This document shows, one piece after another, positions 1 to 7,611 of a stretch of DNA of 51,826 bases (its first letter is position 1; every line of letters begins with the position of its first letter). Both the position numbers and the translations under genes were made by a program. The stretch lies in contig JAKAVO010000012.1 of NCBI GenBank assembly GCA_021817255.1, forward strand, positions 1 to 51,826, written 5' to 3'. The notes under the pieces were generated by a model. That model had not been told where the DNA came from, did not search any database, and worked only from the letters and a program-made list of their open reading frames with translations. The DNA comes from Thermoplasmata archaeon. Lineage in GTDB: Archaea > Thermoplasmatota > Thermoplasmata > Thermoplasmatales > Thermoplasmataceae.

Positions 1-554
1 CATGGCCTTCCTATTTCAGCATTCTTGGATATGAGCACACACTTACCCTGCAGTCCCTGTACTACAGCTTCCAGATTTCGTTCAGGTTTACAGCGGCAAT
101 AGTGGCAAGCCTTCTCCTTGTTATGACCAATACTCCGGCTCAAATAGTCAAGACGCTCAGCAAGTTCAAAATTCCCAGCCCCATAATTTTTTCACTTATT
201 GTCGCAATGAAAACAATTCCAGCTGTATTTGAATCACTTGACACATCAATAAAGATCTCCTTAATGAGGGGATATGGGGGAGAAAGGAGCAGGATCTTCA
301 GGCCATTCATTACGCTGGGAGCCGCTATCCATTCAATCGTACCAACAATGGTCCACCTGCTCAGGGGAGCCAAAGATATAGGCATATCAGCAGATACCAG
401 GGCATTCAGGGCATATCCTACACGGACAAATTTCGTACTGGCACCATTCAGGAGAGAAGATTACATCTTTTCAGGCTTGCTTGTAATCATAGTTTCATTA
501 ACGGCAATCGCAATCGCATTTGGGTTTGGAAGAGCAATTCCATACCTGACATGA
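1..554 (+). CDS. Energy-coupling factor (ECF) transporter transmembrane protein, EcfT/CbiQ family (5' truncated)
   Basis: The reading frame is open from the left edge (codons in phase with position 3) to a TGA at 552-554, so the true start lies outside the window. The visible 183 residues carry the features of EcfT/CbiQ integral membrane subunits, which couple vitamin- or metal-binding S components to paired ATPases: a cytoplasmic segment between membrane helices containing the ARG-type coupling motif (LMRGYGGERSR, then a second basic region LLRGAKDIGISADTRAFRAYPTRT) and a last hydrophobic helix near the C-terminus. In the family these segments contact the ATPases. The substrate cannot be told because the S component and ATPases are not visible. 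An internal GTG at 102 is not a likely start. Confidence 0.8.
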   Translation, partial: WPSYFSILGYEHTLTLQSLYYSFQISFRFTAAIVASLLLVMTNTPAQIVKTLSKFKIPSPIIFSLIVAMKTIPAVFESLDTSIKISLMRGYGGERSRIFRPFITLGAAIHSIVPTMVHLLRGAKDIGISADTRAFRAYPTRTNFVLAPFRREDYIFSGLLVIIVSLTAIAIAFGFGRAIPYLT

Positions 555-735
555 TCTGCACTGGAATAAAAAATTCTATCCTCAACCTAAATTTCTTAAG
601 CACTTAGATTGGAATGATAATAAATTGACGTTGGCATGAACCGCAATCACCATAGAAATAACTAAAAGGCAGGTAGAATTTTCCAAACCTCCAAGATTGG
701 GCTTTTTCACCAAAAGTTATATTTGTAAATAAATA

Positions 736-743
736 CTTATATG
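736..743 (+). promoter_or_regulatory. Putative TATA box for the L44e-S27e-aIF2alpha-Nop10-PAC2 operon
   Basis: CTTATATG lies in the 254-nt gap (555-808) between the EcfT gene and L44e. A start of transcription about 25 nt downstream would give a leader of some 45 nt that includes the Shine-Dalgarno GGTGATC at 799-805. I see no other gene in this gap. Position and sequence are the only evidence. Confidence 0.4.
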
Positions 744-808
744 TCATAGAGCTATCCTGAGACATATTCTGACATCAATAGGCAGGTCAGGTAGCACGGG
801 TGATCAAC

Positions 809-1093
809 TTGAAAATACCAAAAACAGTTAAAATGTACTGCAAATTCTGCAAGGAACACACAAAGCATGAAGTGGAAAGAGTAAGGAAAAAGAAAGCCAG
901 CGAACTTAATCTAGGGCAGAGGAGATTCAGGAGAGCAACCTCTGGGTTCGGAGGTTTTCCAAGGCCAAAGCCTGAAGGAAGGGAAAAACCAACAAAGAGG
1001 GTGAACCTCAGATACAGATGCGCCAAATGTAAAAAGGCAAGCACACCACCATCCCAGAGAGCCAAAAAACTGGAAATTGTGGAGGTAAGATAA
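809..1093 (+). CDS. rpl44e: 50S ribosomal protein L44e (eL42)
   Basis: Small basic protein of the large ribosomal subunit that lies near the E site. Two CxxC pairs (C11/C14 and C71/C74) form the zinc ribbon typical of the family, and the central RRFRRATSGFGGFPRP stretch is characteristic. I chose the TTG at 809 (MKIPKTV...) rather than the in-frame GTG at 800. GGTGATC at 799-805 is an excellent match to the archaeal anti-Shine-Dalgarno and sits 3 nt before the TTG, and family members usually begin MK-[IM]-P-[KR]. The 94-residue length is normal. It is the first gene of a translation operon and its last base overlaps the start codon of S27e. Confidence 0.93.
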   Translation: MKIPKTVKMYCKFCKEHTKHEVERVRKKKASELNLGQRRFRRATSGFGGFPRPKPEGREKPTKRVNLRYRCAKCKKASTPPSQRAKKLEIVEVR

Positions 1094-1290
1094 TGATTGA
1101 GAAAGTAATGAAGAAATTAAAGGGAAAGGGCAATAAATTCATCAAAATAAAATGCCCTGAATGTGGAAGTGAACAGATAACATACACAAAGGGATCTAGT
1201 GCAGTAAATTGCAACATTTGTGGTTCCGAGTTAGCAAAACCAACCGGCGGATCCATAATGACCAATTGTGAGATCACGGAAGAATTTTGA
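1093..1290 (+). CDS. rps27e: 30S ribosomal protein S27e (eS27)
   Basis: A 65-residue zinc-ribbon ribosomal protein of the small subunit. The four zinc ligands are C21, C24, C40 and C43, and the IKCPECGSEQITYTKGSS and CGSELAKPTGG segments are family signatures. The ATG at 1093 overlaps the L44e stop by one base, and the stop overlaps the region used as Shine-Dalgarno by the next gene. The pair L44e-S27e followed by aIF2alpha is a conserved archaeal gene order, which supports the call. Confidence 0.95.
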   Translation: MIEKVMKKLKGKGNKFIKIKCPECGSEQITYTKGSSAVNCNICGSELAKPTGGSIMTNCEITEEF

Positions 1291-1295
1291 TCAGG

Positions 1296-2072
1296 ATGCA
1301 GAAAACAAACGATATCCCTGAAATTGGAGACCTTGTTGTTGTAACGGTGACAAAGGTTGAAAAATTCGGGGCTGAGGTAAAGCTGGACGAGTACAAAGGC
1401 CTGAACGGGTTTATCCATATAGCAGAGGTAGCCAACGGTTGGGTAAGGTACATCAGGGACCACCTCAGGGAAGGCCAGAAAACTGTTTGCAAAGTCCTTC
1501 AGATTGATTCAAGGAGAAAGAGTGTTGACCTTTCACTCAAGAGGGTAAACGAGCATCAGAAAAGGGAAAAAATTTCAGAATGGAAAAATGATCAGAAGGC
1601 TGAAAAATTAATGGAACTCATTTCAGTTTCGCTGAAGAAATCCCCTGAAGAGTGCATGATAGAGTTTGGCAACGAACTTGTGGAAAAATACGGAAGTTTA
1701 TATTCTGCGTTTGAAGAAGCCGCCACTGAGGAAGACGACTTTTATAGTGGCGTCAGGGCGAAGTGGAGAAATGCATTTTTAAAAACTGCAATGCAAAATG
1801 TCCAGTCGCCATTTGTTAAAATTGGTGGAACAATGGAGATATACTCGCTGGAATCAAGGGGTATTGAGAAGATTAAAAATTGCCTTGACATCGGTGATGT
1901 TGCAGACGTAACAATAAGATATGCCGGCGCACCAAGATACCTGCTGAAAGTGAAGGAGAAAGAATACAAAAGTGCAGAAGATAAGTTGAAAAACGTTATC
2001 CAGGCAATTACTGACAATTGCAAAAAGAACGGGGTATCTTTCGAGTTCATAAGGGATAGTAAGGAAAAATGA
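1296..2072 (+). CDS. eif2a: Translation initiation factor 2 subunit alpha (aIF2alpha)
   Basis: Alpha subunit of the heterotrimeric aIF2, which delivers initiator Met-tRNA to the small ribosomal subunit. Residues about 8-85 form an S1 (OB-fold) RNA-binding domain (GDLVVVTVTKVEKFGAEVKL, then GFIHIAEVANGWV and KVLQIDSRRKSVDLSLKRV). A helical domain and a C-terminal alpha/beta domain that binds the gamma subunit follow. The length (258 aa) is normal. The in-frame TTG at 1287 was rejected in favour of the ATG at 1296, because TGATC four bases upstream is a Shine-Dalgarno-like sequence and overlaps the S27e stop. The gene ends in an ATGA overlap with nop10. Confidence 0.95.
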   Translation: MQKTNDIPEIGDLVVVTVTKVEKFGAEVKLDEYKGLNGFIHIAEVANGWVRYIRDHLREGQKTVCKVLQIDSRRKSVDLSLKRVNEHQKREKISEWKNDQKAEKLMELISVSLKKSPEECMIEFGNELVEKYGSLYSAFEEAATEEDDFYSGVRAKWRNAFLKTAMQNVQSPFVKIGGTMEIYSLESRGIEKIKNCLDIGDVADVTIRYAGAPRYLLKVKEKEYKSAEDKLKNVIQAITDNCKKNGVSFEFIRDSKEK

Positions 2073-2242
2073 AAGGAACTATCAGAAAGTGCGATGACTG
2101 TGGCATTTACACCATGGAATTAAAATGCCCAAAATGTTCTGAACCAACGAGGTTGGCAGGGCCGATTAAATATTCCACTACTGACAGATTTCAGAAGTTC
2201 AGGCTGGAAGAAATGGAGGAGGAAGAAGATGGAGAAAATTAA
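2069..2242 (+). CDS. nop10: Ribosome biogenesis protein Nop10 (H/ACA RNP subunit)
   Basis: A 57-residue protein. Nop10 is part of the box H/ACA ribonucleoprotein with Cbf5, Gar1 and L7Ae, which makes pseudouridine in rRNA. Two CxxC pairs (C8/C11 and C20/C23) form the small zinc ribbon, and the PTRLAGPIKYSTTDRF stretch is the conserved Cbf5-binding linker. The C-terminal tail is acidic. The ATG at 2069 overlaps the aIF2alpha stop (ATGA), and the end overlaps the next gene by 14 nt. The order aIF2alpha-nop10-PAC2 is conserved in archaea and makes the identification secure despite the small size. Confidence 0.95.
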   Translation: MKGTIRKCDDCGIYTMELKCPKCSEPTRLAGPIKYSTTDRFQKFRLEEMEEEEDGEN

Positions 2243-2987
2243 TATTAAAAAAATAGTCGACGTATTACCAGAGGGAAAAAGTACACTTGTATGTGGCCTT
2301 CCAGGAATAGGGAATGTGGGAAGAATTACGGTAGACTATATGGTTGAAAAGCTGAAAATGGAGAAGGTTCTTGAAATATATTCCTCGCATTTCCCCGCAC
2401 AGGTCTTTGTGGACAGTGAAGGAAAGGTGCACCTTAATAGAAACACCCTGTTTTACAAGAAACTTTCAAAAACAAAGTCCCTGTTTGTCTTCACCGGCGA
2501 TTTTCAGGGAAACACTCCCGAGGGCCAATATGAACTTTCATGGAAACTCCTTGATATAGCAAGAGAAATGAATGTTGGCATAATATACACGCTTGGTGGA
2601 TACGGAGTTGGGAAACTGGTGGAAAGCCCAAGAATTCTCGGAGCTTTCACTGATTCCAGCCTGAAAGCAGACCTTATTAAAAACGGGGTAAAATTCCCGG
2701 AGGGAGAACCCGGCGGGGGAATAGTTGGTTCCAACGGGTTGATCGTAGGCCTTGCTTATAAATTCTTCCGCATCCCGGCTGCCTGCCTCATGGGTGAAAC
2801 TTCAGGGTATTTTCCAGATCCAAAGGCTGCCCTTGAGATACTGAAGGCACTCTCAAAGCTCATTGGCATCAAAATTTCCCTTTCAGACATGGAAGAAAGG
2901 TGCAAAAATCTCTCAGAAATAACTGATAAGATGCAATCTGACATGGCTGACAAGGAAAAGAAAGATGACCTGGGATACTTCCAGTAA
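2229..2987 (+). CDS. PAC2 family protein (proteasome assembly chaperone 2-like)
   Basis: A 252-residue member of the PAC2 family, a fold named after the eukaryotic proteasome assembly chaperone 2. The N-terminal VCGLPGIGNVGRITVDYMVEKL and FPAQVFVD segments and the later YTLGGYGVGK and GIVGSNGLIVGLA motifs are typical of the archaeal proteins. A charged, probably helical C-terminal tail (about 220-252) follows. Its role in archaea is inferred, possibly in proteasome or ribosome assembly, since it travels with nop10 and aIF2alpha. It starts at ATG 2229 inside nop10 and is probably co-transcribed with it. The gap after it (2988-3107) holds the Topo VI promoter. Confidence 0.88.
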   Translation: MEKINIKKIVDVLPEGKSTLVCGLPGIGNVGRITVDYMVEKLKMEKVLEIYSSHFPAQVFVDSEGKVHLNRNTLFYKKLSKTKSLFVFTGDFQGNTPEGQYELSWKLLDIAREMNVGIIYTLGGYGVGKLVESPRILGAFTDSSLKADLIKNGVKFPEGEPGGGIVGSNGLIVGLAYKFFRIPAACLMGETSGYFPDPKAALEILKALSKLIGIKISLSDMEERCKNLSEITDKMQSDMADKEKKDDLGYFQ

Positions 2988-3078
2988 ATTCACAACAATT
3001 AATTTTTAACGTTTTCATATTCATCAAAAAACATGCTTTAATTTTCTGGAAAAGTGGTTGTTTCATTTAGAATAAGGT

Positions 3079-3086
3079 AAATATAA
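3079..3086 (+). promoter_or_regulatory. Putative TATA box for top6B-top6A (leaderless)
   Basis: AAATATAA is centred about 25 nt before the top6B ATG at 3108, so transcription would begin at or next to the start codon. No Shine-Dalgarno is visible before that ATG, which agrees with a leaderless mRNA. Confidence 0.5.
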
Positions 3087-3107
3087 CTTGTTTCATTTGG
3101 TTAATGA

Positions 3108-4952
3108 ATGCAGGAAAAAAGAAAATCACAGGAATTTAAGCAGATTTCCATTTCAGAATTTTTTGAGAAAAACAGGCACATCCTCGGTTTTGATTCGTTG
3201 CAGAGGGCCCTTTTTATAATGGTAAAGGAAGCGGTCGACAATTCCCTTGATGCATGTGAGGAACATGGAATACTGCCAGGCCTTGTGGTAAGGATGTCTA
3301 AAATTTCTAATGATGTTTATGAAATGTCCGTGCTTGACAATGGGCCGGGCATAGAAAGGACCCAGGTTCCAAAGGCTTTCGGGCAGTTGCTTTACGGCTC
3401 AAGGTTTCATGTAATGAGGCAGACAAGGGGACAGCAGGGGCTTGGAATAACTGCATCAATTCTTTATGGGCAGATAACAACAGGTGAATTTTCCCACATA
3501 ACAACAAAGAGGCCGGTGGATGATGTTGCATATCATTTTGAGCTTGGCCTGGATGTTAAAAACAATGTTGCGAACATTAAAACAGAAGAGCCCGTAATAT
3601 GGAAAGAAGAACATGGGACAGAGGTTAAAATCAGGGCCAAAGGAAAATACATCACAGGAAGGCAGTCTATCCAGGAATACCTGAAGGAAGTTGCCGTGGT
3701 AAATCCAAACGCAAAAATAACATTTATTGACCCGGATGGTTCGTCCACAGTTTTTGAGAGGTCAATTGAGGAACCATCGAAACAATCAAAGCCAGTAAAA
3801 CCGCATCCTTATGGGCTTGAGGTTGGTGAGCTTTTATCCCTTTCCACGGAGAGCCAGTCCAGGAACCTGAAAGAGCTTTTTGTGGAAAACTTTTCCAGGA
3901 TAAGCGCAAACACTGCAGTGGAAATTCTGAATAAAGCCAATGTTGATGTTGAAAAGAGGCCATCAGAACTGGAAAGGATAGAGGCAGAAAAAATTATACA
4001 GAGCATATCTGAAGTCAAATTAATGCCACCATCAGCAGAGTCCCTGTCGCCAATATCTGAACAGTTCATAAGAGTTGGAATGTTATCGGTTTATGGTGAT
4101 GAACGCCCCGGGTTTTATGGGAGGCCAATATCGGGTGCAGTAAGAATCCACAAGGGAAATCCATTTTCAGTTGAAATAGGAATGGTATATGGAGGGGAAT
4201 TGCCGTCAGATCAACCTGCAAGAATAATAAGGTATGCAAACAAGGTTCCCCTGTTGTTTCAGGCAGGATCCTGCGCAATAACCGAGGCAATATCTGAAAC
4301 AGACTGGAGGCAGTATGGAATGGAACAGAAACAGGGAAAGGGAGTGCCCTATGGCCCTGCAATAATCCTTGTCCACGTATTTGGCCCGAAAATACCCTAT
4401 GTATCAGAATCAAAGGAAGCCATCGCGCCGGTAAGTGAAATCGTGGAAGAAATCAAAAGTGTCCTGAAATCTGAAATGAGGCAGCTTAGAAGATTTAACA
4501 ACAGGATAGAAAGAAACAAGAAGATGGGAGAAAAGTTCAGGCTTGTAAGCAAAATAATACCTGAGATCGCAAGGAAAAGTTCTGAAATACTTAAACTGGA
4601 AATTCCGGATTACAGGAGAACCATAAGCAAGATTGCAAATGTCGTTTTTGTGAGGGAAGAGGTTGAGAATAAAGATGGAAAGAAGTCAATCACATCTGTC
4701 ATTAATTATACCGATGAGGATGTATCATTCAACCTGAAAATTGTTTTTCCATTCAAGGAACTGGATCTGAAGATTGAAAATCTAAATTCAGCACAGTCTT
4801 TCACCCATGAGGAAAACATAGATCAGGTGAAGGGGGCATACACAGGAGCGGAGTACTTCGTTACGGGAATTAACCCTGTTCTTGTGCAGGGAGCGGAAGA
4901 ATTGCCGGCAGACTGGAATCTAAAAGGGGTTGAAGTAAATGAACAGGAATGA
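3108..4952 (+). CDS. top6B: DNA topoisomerase VI subunit B
   Basis: ATP-binding subunit of the type IIB topoisomerase, which with subunit A relaxes and decatenates DNA by double-strand passage. The GHKL ATPase motifs are intact: E41/N45 in KEAVDNSLDAC, D77-x-G79-x-G81 in DNGPGI, the GQQGLGITA lid at about 108-115 and HGTEV at about 169-173. A helix-two-turn-helix region lies at about 235-305. The transducer domain carries the ATP-sensing lysine in EQKQGKG (about 408-411). The last ~100 residues resemble the Ig-like C-terminal domain of methanogen Top6B, and 614 aa fits that longer form. It overlaps top6A by 14 nt. Classical Thermoplasmatales are reported to lack this enzyme. Confidence 0.96.
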   Translation: MQEKRKSQEFKQISISEFFEKNRHILGFDSLQRALFIMVKEAVDNSLDACEEHGILPGLVVRMSKISNDVYEMSVLDNGPGIERTQVPKAFGQLLYGSRFHVMRQTRGQQGLGITASILYGQITTGEFSHITTKRPVDDVAYHFELGLDVKNNVANIKTEEPVIWKEEHGTEVKIRAKGKYITGRQSIQEYLKEVAVVNPNAKITFIDPDGSSTVFERSIEEPSKQSKPVKPHPYGLEVGELLSLSTESQSRNLKELFVENFSRISANTAVEILNKANVDVEKRPSELERIEAEKIIQSISEVKLMPPSAESLSPISEQFIRVGMLSVYGDERPGFYGRPISGAVRIHKGNPFSVEIGMVYGGELPSDQPARIIRYANKVPLLFQAGSCAITEAISETDWRQYGMEQKQGKGVPYGPAIILVHVFGPKIPYVSESKEAIAPVSEIVEEIKSVLKSEMRQLRRFNNRIERNKKMGEKFRLVSKIIPEIARKSSEILKLEIPDYRRTISKIANVVFVREEVENKDGKKSITSVINYTDEDVSFNLKIVFPFKELDLKIENLNSAQSFTHEENIDQVKGAYTGAEYFVTGINPVLVQGAEELPADWNLKGVEVNEQE

Positions 4953-6021
4953 AAACACGGAAATGCAGCTGAGAAATTTTGTAAATACAATATATGAAGC
5001 AATTAAAAATGAAGATATACCTGAAGTAAGGATAAAATCAAGAACAAGGGACAACATCGTTCTGGACAATATATACGGCGTTTGGAAGTATGGAGAGCAG
5101 GAAGTCAGGAGAACTGCAAGAAAAATGGATGGGGCGGAGTTCATAGCAAAGTCACTCTACACAATAAACTTCATCCTGGACATGCTGAAGGAATCAAAAT
5201 CATCCACACTGAGGGAAATGTACTATATTTCAGAAGGATGGAAGGATTTCAAATTTTCTTCACAGGACGAATCCAACGTTCTTTCTGAGGACATGGAAGT
5301 TCTCACCCAATTAATGAGGGAAGATTTTCACCTGAGGCCTGAGGAGAATGGAGCGAGCATCATTGGAAATGTCACAATCGAAGAGAAGAACAGGAAGAAC
5401 GAATTTAAGCGGATTAACTGCAGGGATGATGTAGGGGATGCAGGATATAACATTCCATACAATGTTGAAGCAGAAAAAGTCCACCTGATATCGCACGATG
5501 CTGACATGATAGTTGCCCTGGAAACGGGAGGTATGTTTGACAGGCTTGTGGAAAACAAATTCGACGAAGATTTCAGGTCAATACTTGTCCACCTGAAAGG
5601 GCAGCCTGCGAGAAGCACAAGGAGGATGCTGAAAAGGATGAATGAGGAACTTGGGCTTCCTGTATACATATTCACTGATGGCGATCCATGGTCTTTCAGG
5701 ATATATGCCTCGGTTGCTTACGGTGCCATCAAAACAGCGCACATATCACACTGGCTCGCAGTCCCAACAGCAGAGTTTGTAGGCATAAGCGCATCTGATA
5801 TCCTGAATTATGATCTGCCAACAGATAAACTGAATGACAGGGATATAGCGGCCCTGAATTCAGAACTCCAGGATCCAAGGTTCCAGAATGAGTTCTGGAA
5901 ATCAGAAATAGAGACAATGCTGAAAATCAACCAGAAGGCTGAACAGCAGGCGCTTGCAAAATACGGGCTGAATTTTGTTACTGATACTTACCTCCCCGAG
6001 AAATTAAACCTGAAGAGGTGA
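4939..6021 (+). CDS. top6A: DNA topoisomerase VI subunit A (Spo11-like)
   Basis: DNA-cleaving subunit of topoisomerase VI, homologous to the meiotic recombinase Spo11. The winged-helix 5Y-CAP domain contains the catalytic tyrosine in STLREMYYISEGW (one of Y95/Y96). The Toprim domain carries its metal-binding acids E195 (VALETGGMFDRL) and D247/D249 (IFTDGDPWSFRIYASVAYG). At 360 aa it has the usual length and looks functional. The ATG at 4939 lies within the end of top6B, so the two are translationally coupled and made in a set ratio. Confidence 0.96.
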   Translation: MNRNENTEMQLRNFVNTIYEAIKNEDIPEVRIKSRTRDNIVLDNIYGVWKYGEQEVRRTARKMDGAEFIAKSLYTINFILDMLKESKSSTLREMYYISEGWKDFKFSSQDESNVLSEDMEVLTQLMREDFHLRPEENGASIIGNVTIEEKNRKNEFKRINCRDDVGDAGYNIPYNVEAEKVHLISHDADMIVALETGGMFDRLVENKFDEDFRSILVHLKGQPARSTRRMLKRMNEELGLPVYIFTDGDPWSFRIYASVAYGAIKTAHISHWLAVPTAEFVGISASDILNYDLPTDKLNDRDIAALNSELQDPRFQNEFWKSEIETMLKINQKAEQQALAKYGLNFVTDTYLPEKLNLKR

Positions 6022-6073
6022 GCATTTTTAACAAAAATATTATACGCTCAAACCATAATGTTTCAGTGAAAGG

Positions 6074-6901
6074 ATGAATGGTTCTTCAAAAGGCAATAAG
6101 ATGAAAATTGCAATTGTGCAATTTAATTCTGGAAAAAATAAGGAAGAAAACCTGGACTTTATCAAGAGAAAAATAGGCAAATTTTCAGGAAACCAGGATA
6201 TGGTAATTTTCCCGGAGTATTCAATGGTAAAGCCTGATTTCACTAACAGGGAATATATGATTGGGGTTTCCGAACCAGTAACGGGGGAGTTCGTTGAGGA
6301 AATAAGAAGCCGGACAAAGGCAGGCAAAATAGCTGTTGTTGGGAACTTCGTAGAGAGCAGGGGTGAAACTGAAAAGCCATTCAATACATCATTTGCAATT
6401 GACAATATGGGAATCCTGTTCGGAAAATACCAGAAGATTCACCTTTTTGACTCATATGGCTATACGGAATCAAAGGTCTATAATGAGGGATTAAGGAGGC
6501 CGGAAGTCATATCCGTAAATGGAATCCCATTTGGAATGGAAATCTGTTACGACATCAGATTTCCAGAACTCTCAAGATTATATGCCCTCAAGGGTGCAGG
6601 GTTGATTACAGTCCAGGCAGGGTTTTTCAAGGGAGATTATAAACTGGAAACATTCAGGATTCTTCTTAAAAGCATTGCAATGACAAACGGCGTGTTTGTG
6701 GCAGCTTCAAGCCAGCCAGGACCGGAATTCATAGGGCATTCCGCCGTAATTTCCCCCAGCGGGAAAGTACTGGCTGAACTCGATGGCGAAGAAGATGATC
6801 TCACCGCAACTATTGACATGGATGAGGTAACAGATTACCGTCGGGAAGTTAATGTATTGAATGCAAGAAGAAGGGATTTCTATGATATTTCAGGACTCTG
6901 A
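6074..6901 (+). CDS. Carbon-nitrogen hydrolase (nitrilase superfamily amidase)
   Basis: Cytoplasmic enzyme of the nitrilase superfamily, which cleaves non-peptide C-N bonds. The catalytic triad is visible: E48 in FPEYSM, K121 in KYQKIHLFD, and C158 in GMEICYDIRFPEL. Several features resemble the omega-amidase/Nit2 branch, but the substrate cannot be fixed. A TATA-like sequence at 6038-6044 suggests transcription from about 6067, which fits the ATG at 6074. An ATG at 6101 (MKIAIVQF) matches where many homologues start and remains possible. The 3' end overlaps the convergent otsB gene by 22 nt. Confidence 0.88.
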   Translation: MNGSSKGNKMKIAIVQFNSGKNKEENLDFIKRKIGKFSGNQDMVIFPEYSMVKPDFTNREYMIGVSEPVTGEFVEEIRSRTKAGKIAVVGNFVESRGETEKPFNTSFAIDNMGILFGKYQKIHLFDSYGYTESKVYNEGLRRPEVISVNGIPFGMEICYDIRFPELSRLYALKGAGLITVQAGFFKGDYKLETFRILLKSIAMTNGVFVAASSQPGPEFIGHSAVISPSGKVLAELDGEEDDLTATIDMDEVTDYRREVNVLNARRRDFYDISGL

Positions 6902-7611
6902 ATCATATATTCAAGAATTTCCCTGAATTCAACAATGTTTTCAACAGAAAATCCCGCTGCAGTTTTTCCATTGCCTATATGAATCGTAAGGCATTCCGGG
7001 CATTCCAGAAAAGCAAATTCATCTGTCCCCTCATCACCTGCAATCATGCACTCTTTATCATTTCTCAGTGCCCTGATTGCCCTCCCTTTGTTAACGCCAG
7101 GAACTTTCAGTTCCACCAGATTTATTCCGTAATAGATTTCCAGCTTGTTCTCAATGCTTATTTTTCTCACCTGCTCTATGATTCCATGCCTCAATTCTTC
7201 TTCAACGAGCCCAAGGTGCACCACGAATCCATATGGTTTTGTGTAAGTCCTCACTCCAGTTTCTGCAGGGAAATGCATCTCTTTTTCAAGCCTCCGGAAA
7301 ATATCAAAATATTCCGACGGGTTTTCCACGAAATCCTTGTGCTTTCCCTTCAGGTCTGCGAACATGCCGTGCAGATAAATATAATTCAGGTCCAGCCCTA
7401 TAAATTTCTTCAGGTCTTCCAGTGTTCTGCCGGAAATTACATAAAGCTCATATTTTCTGTCAAGTTTTTTCAGAATTTCCTGAATTTCTGAATCAGCATA
7501 GGACTTTTCCGGATCCATTATTATGGGAACAAGGGTTCCATCATAATCCAGAAATATCTGGGAATCACCTTCTATCTTCGACAGGCTTTCTTCAATATCT
7601 TTTGGTATCAA
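6880..7611 (-). CDS. otsB: Trehalose-6-phosphate phosphatase
   Basis: HAD-superfamily phosphatase that removes phosphate from trehalose 6-phosphate, the last step of trehalose synthesis. Motif I is FLDYDGTLVP with nucleophile D22 and acid D24. Motif II is VISGR at about residues 58-62, and the C-terminal GDEGTDEFAF (about 192-201) binds magnesium. Between them lies the cap with LHGMFADLKG and the GVNKGRAIRALR lysine region. The 243-aa length is normal for the single-domain form. It directly follows otsA with no gap, so the two enzymes are co-expressed. Confidence 0.9.
   Translation of the reverse strand: MIPKDIEESLSKIEGDSQIFLDYDGTLVPIIMDPEKSYADSEIQEILKKLDRKYELYVISGRTLEDLKKFIGLDLNYIYLHGMFADLKGKHKDFVENPSEYFDIFRRLEKEMHFPAETGVRTYTKPYGFVVHLGLVEEELRHGIIEQVRKISIENKLEIYYGINLVELKVPGVNKGRAIRALRNDKECMIAGDEGTDEFAFLECPECLTIHIGNGKTAAGFSVENIVEFREILEYMIQSPEIS

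Noticed and set aside
750-808. Possible box C/D guide RNA before L44e (two CTGA elements)
   Set aside because: No C or C' box (RTGATGA) is found at the right distance, so the CTGA matches are probably chance.
800-808. GTG at 800 as the start of L44e
   Set aside because: These bases form the GGTGATC Shine-Dalgarno for the TTG at 809, which also matches the family N-terminus.
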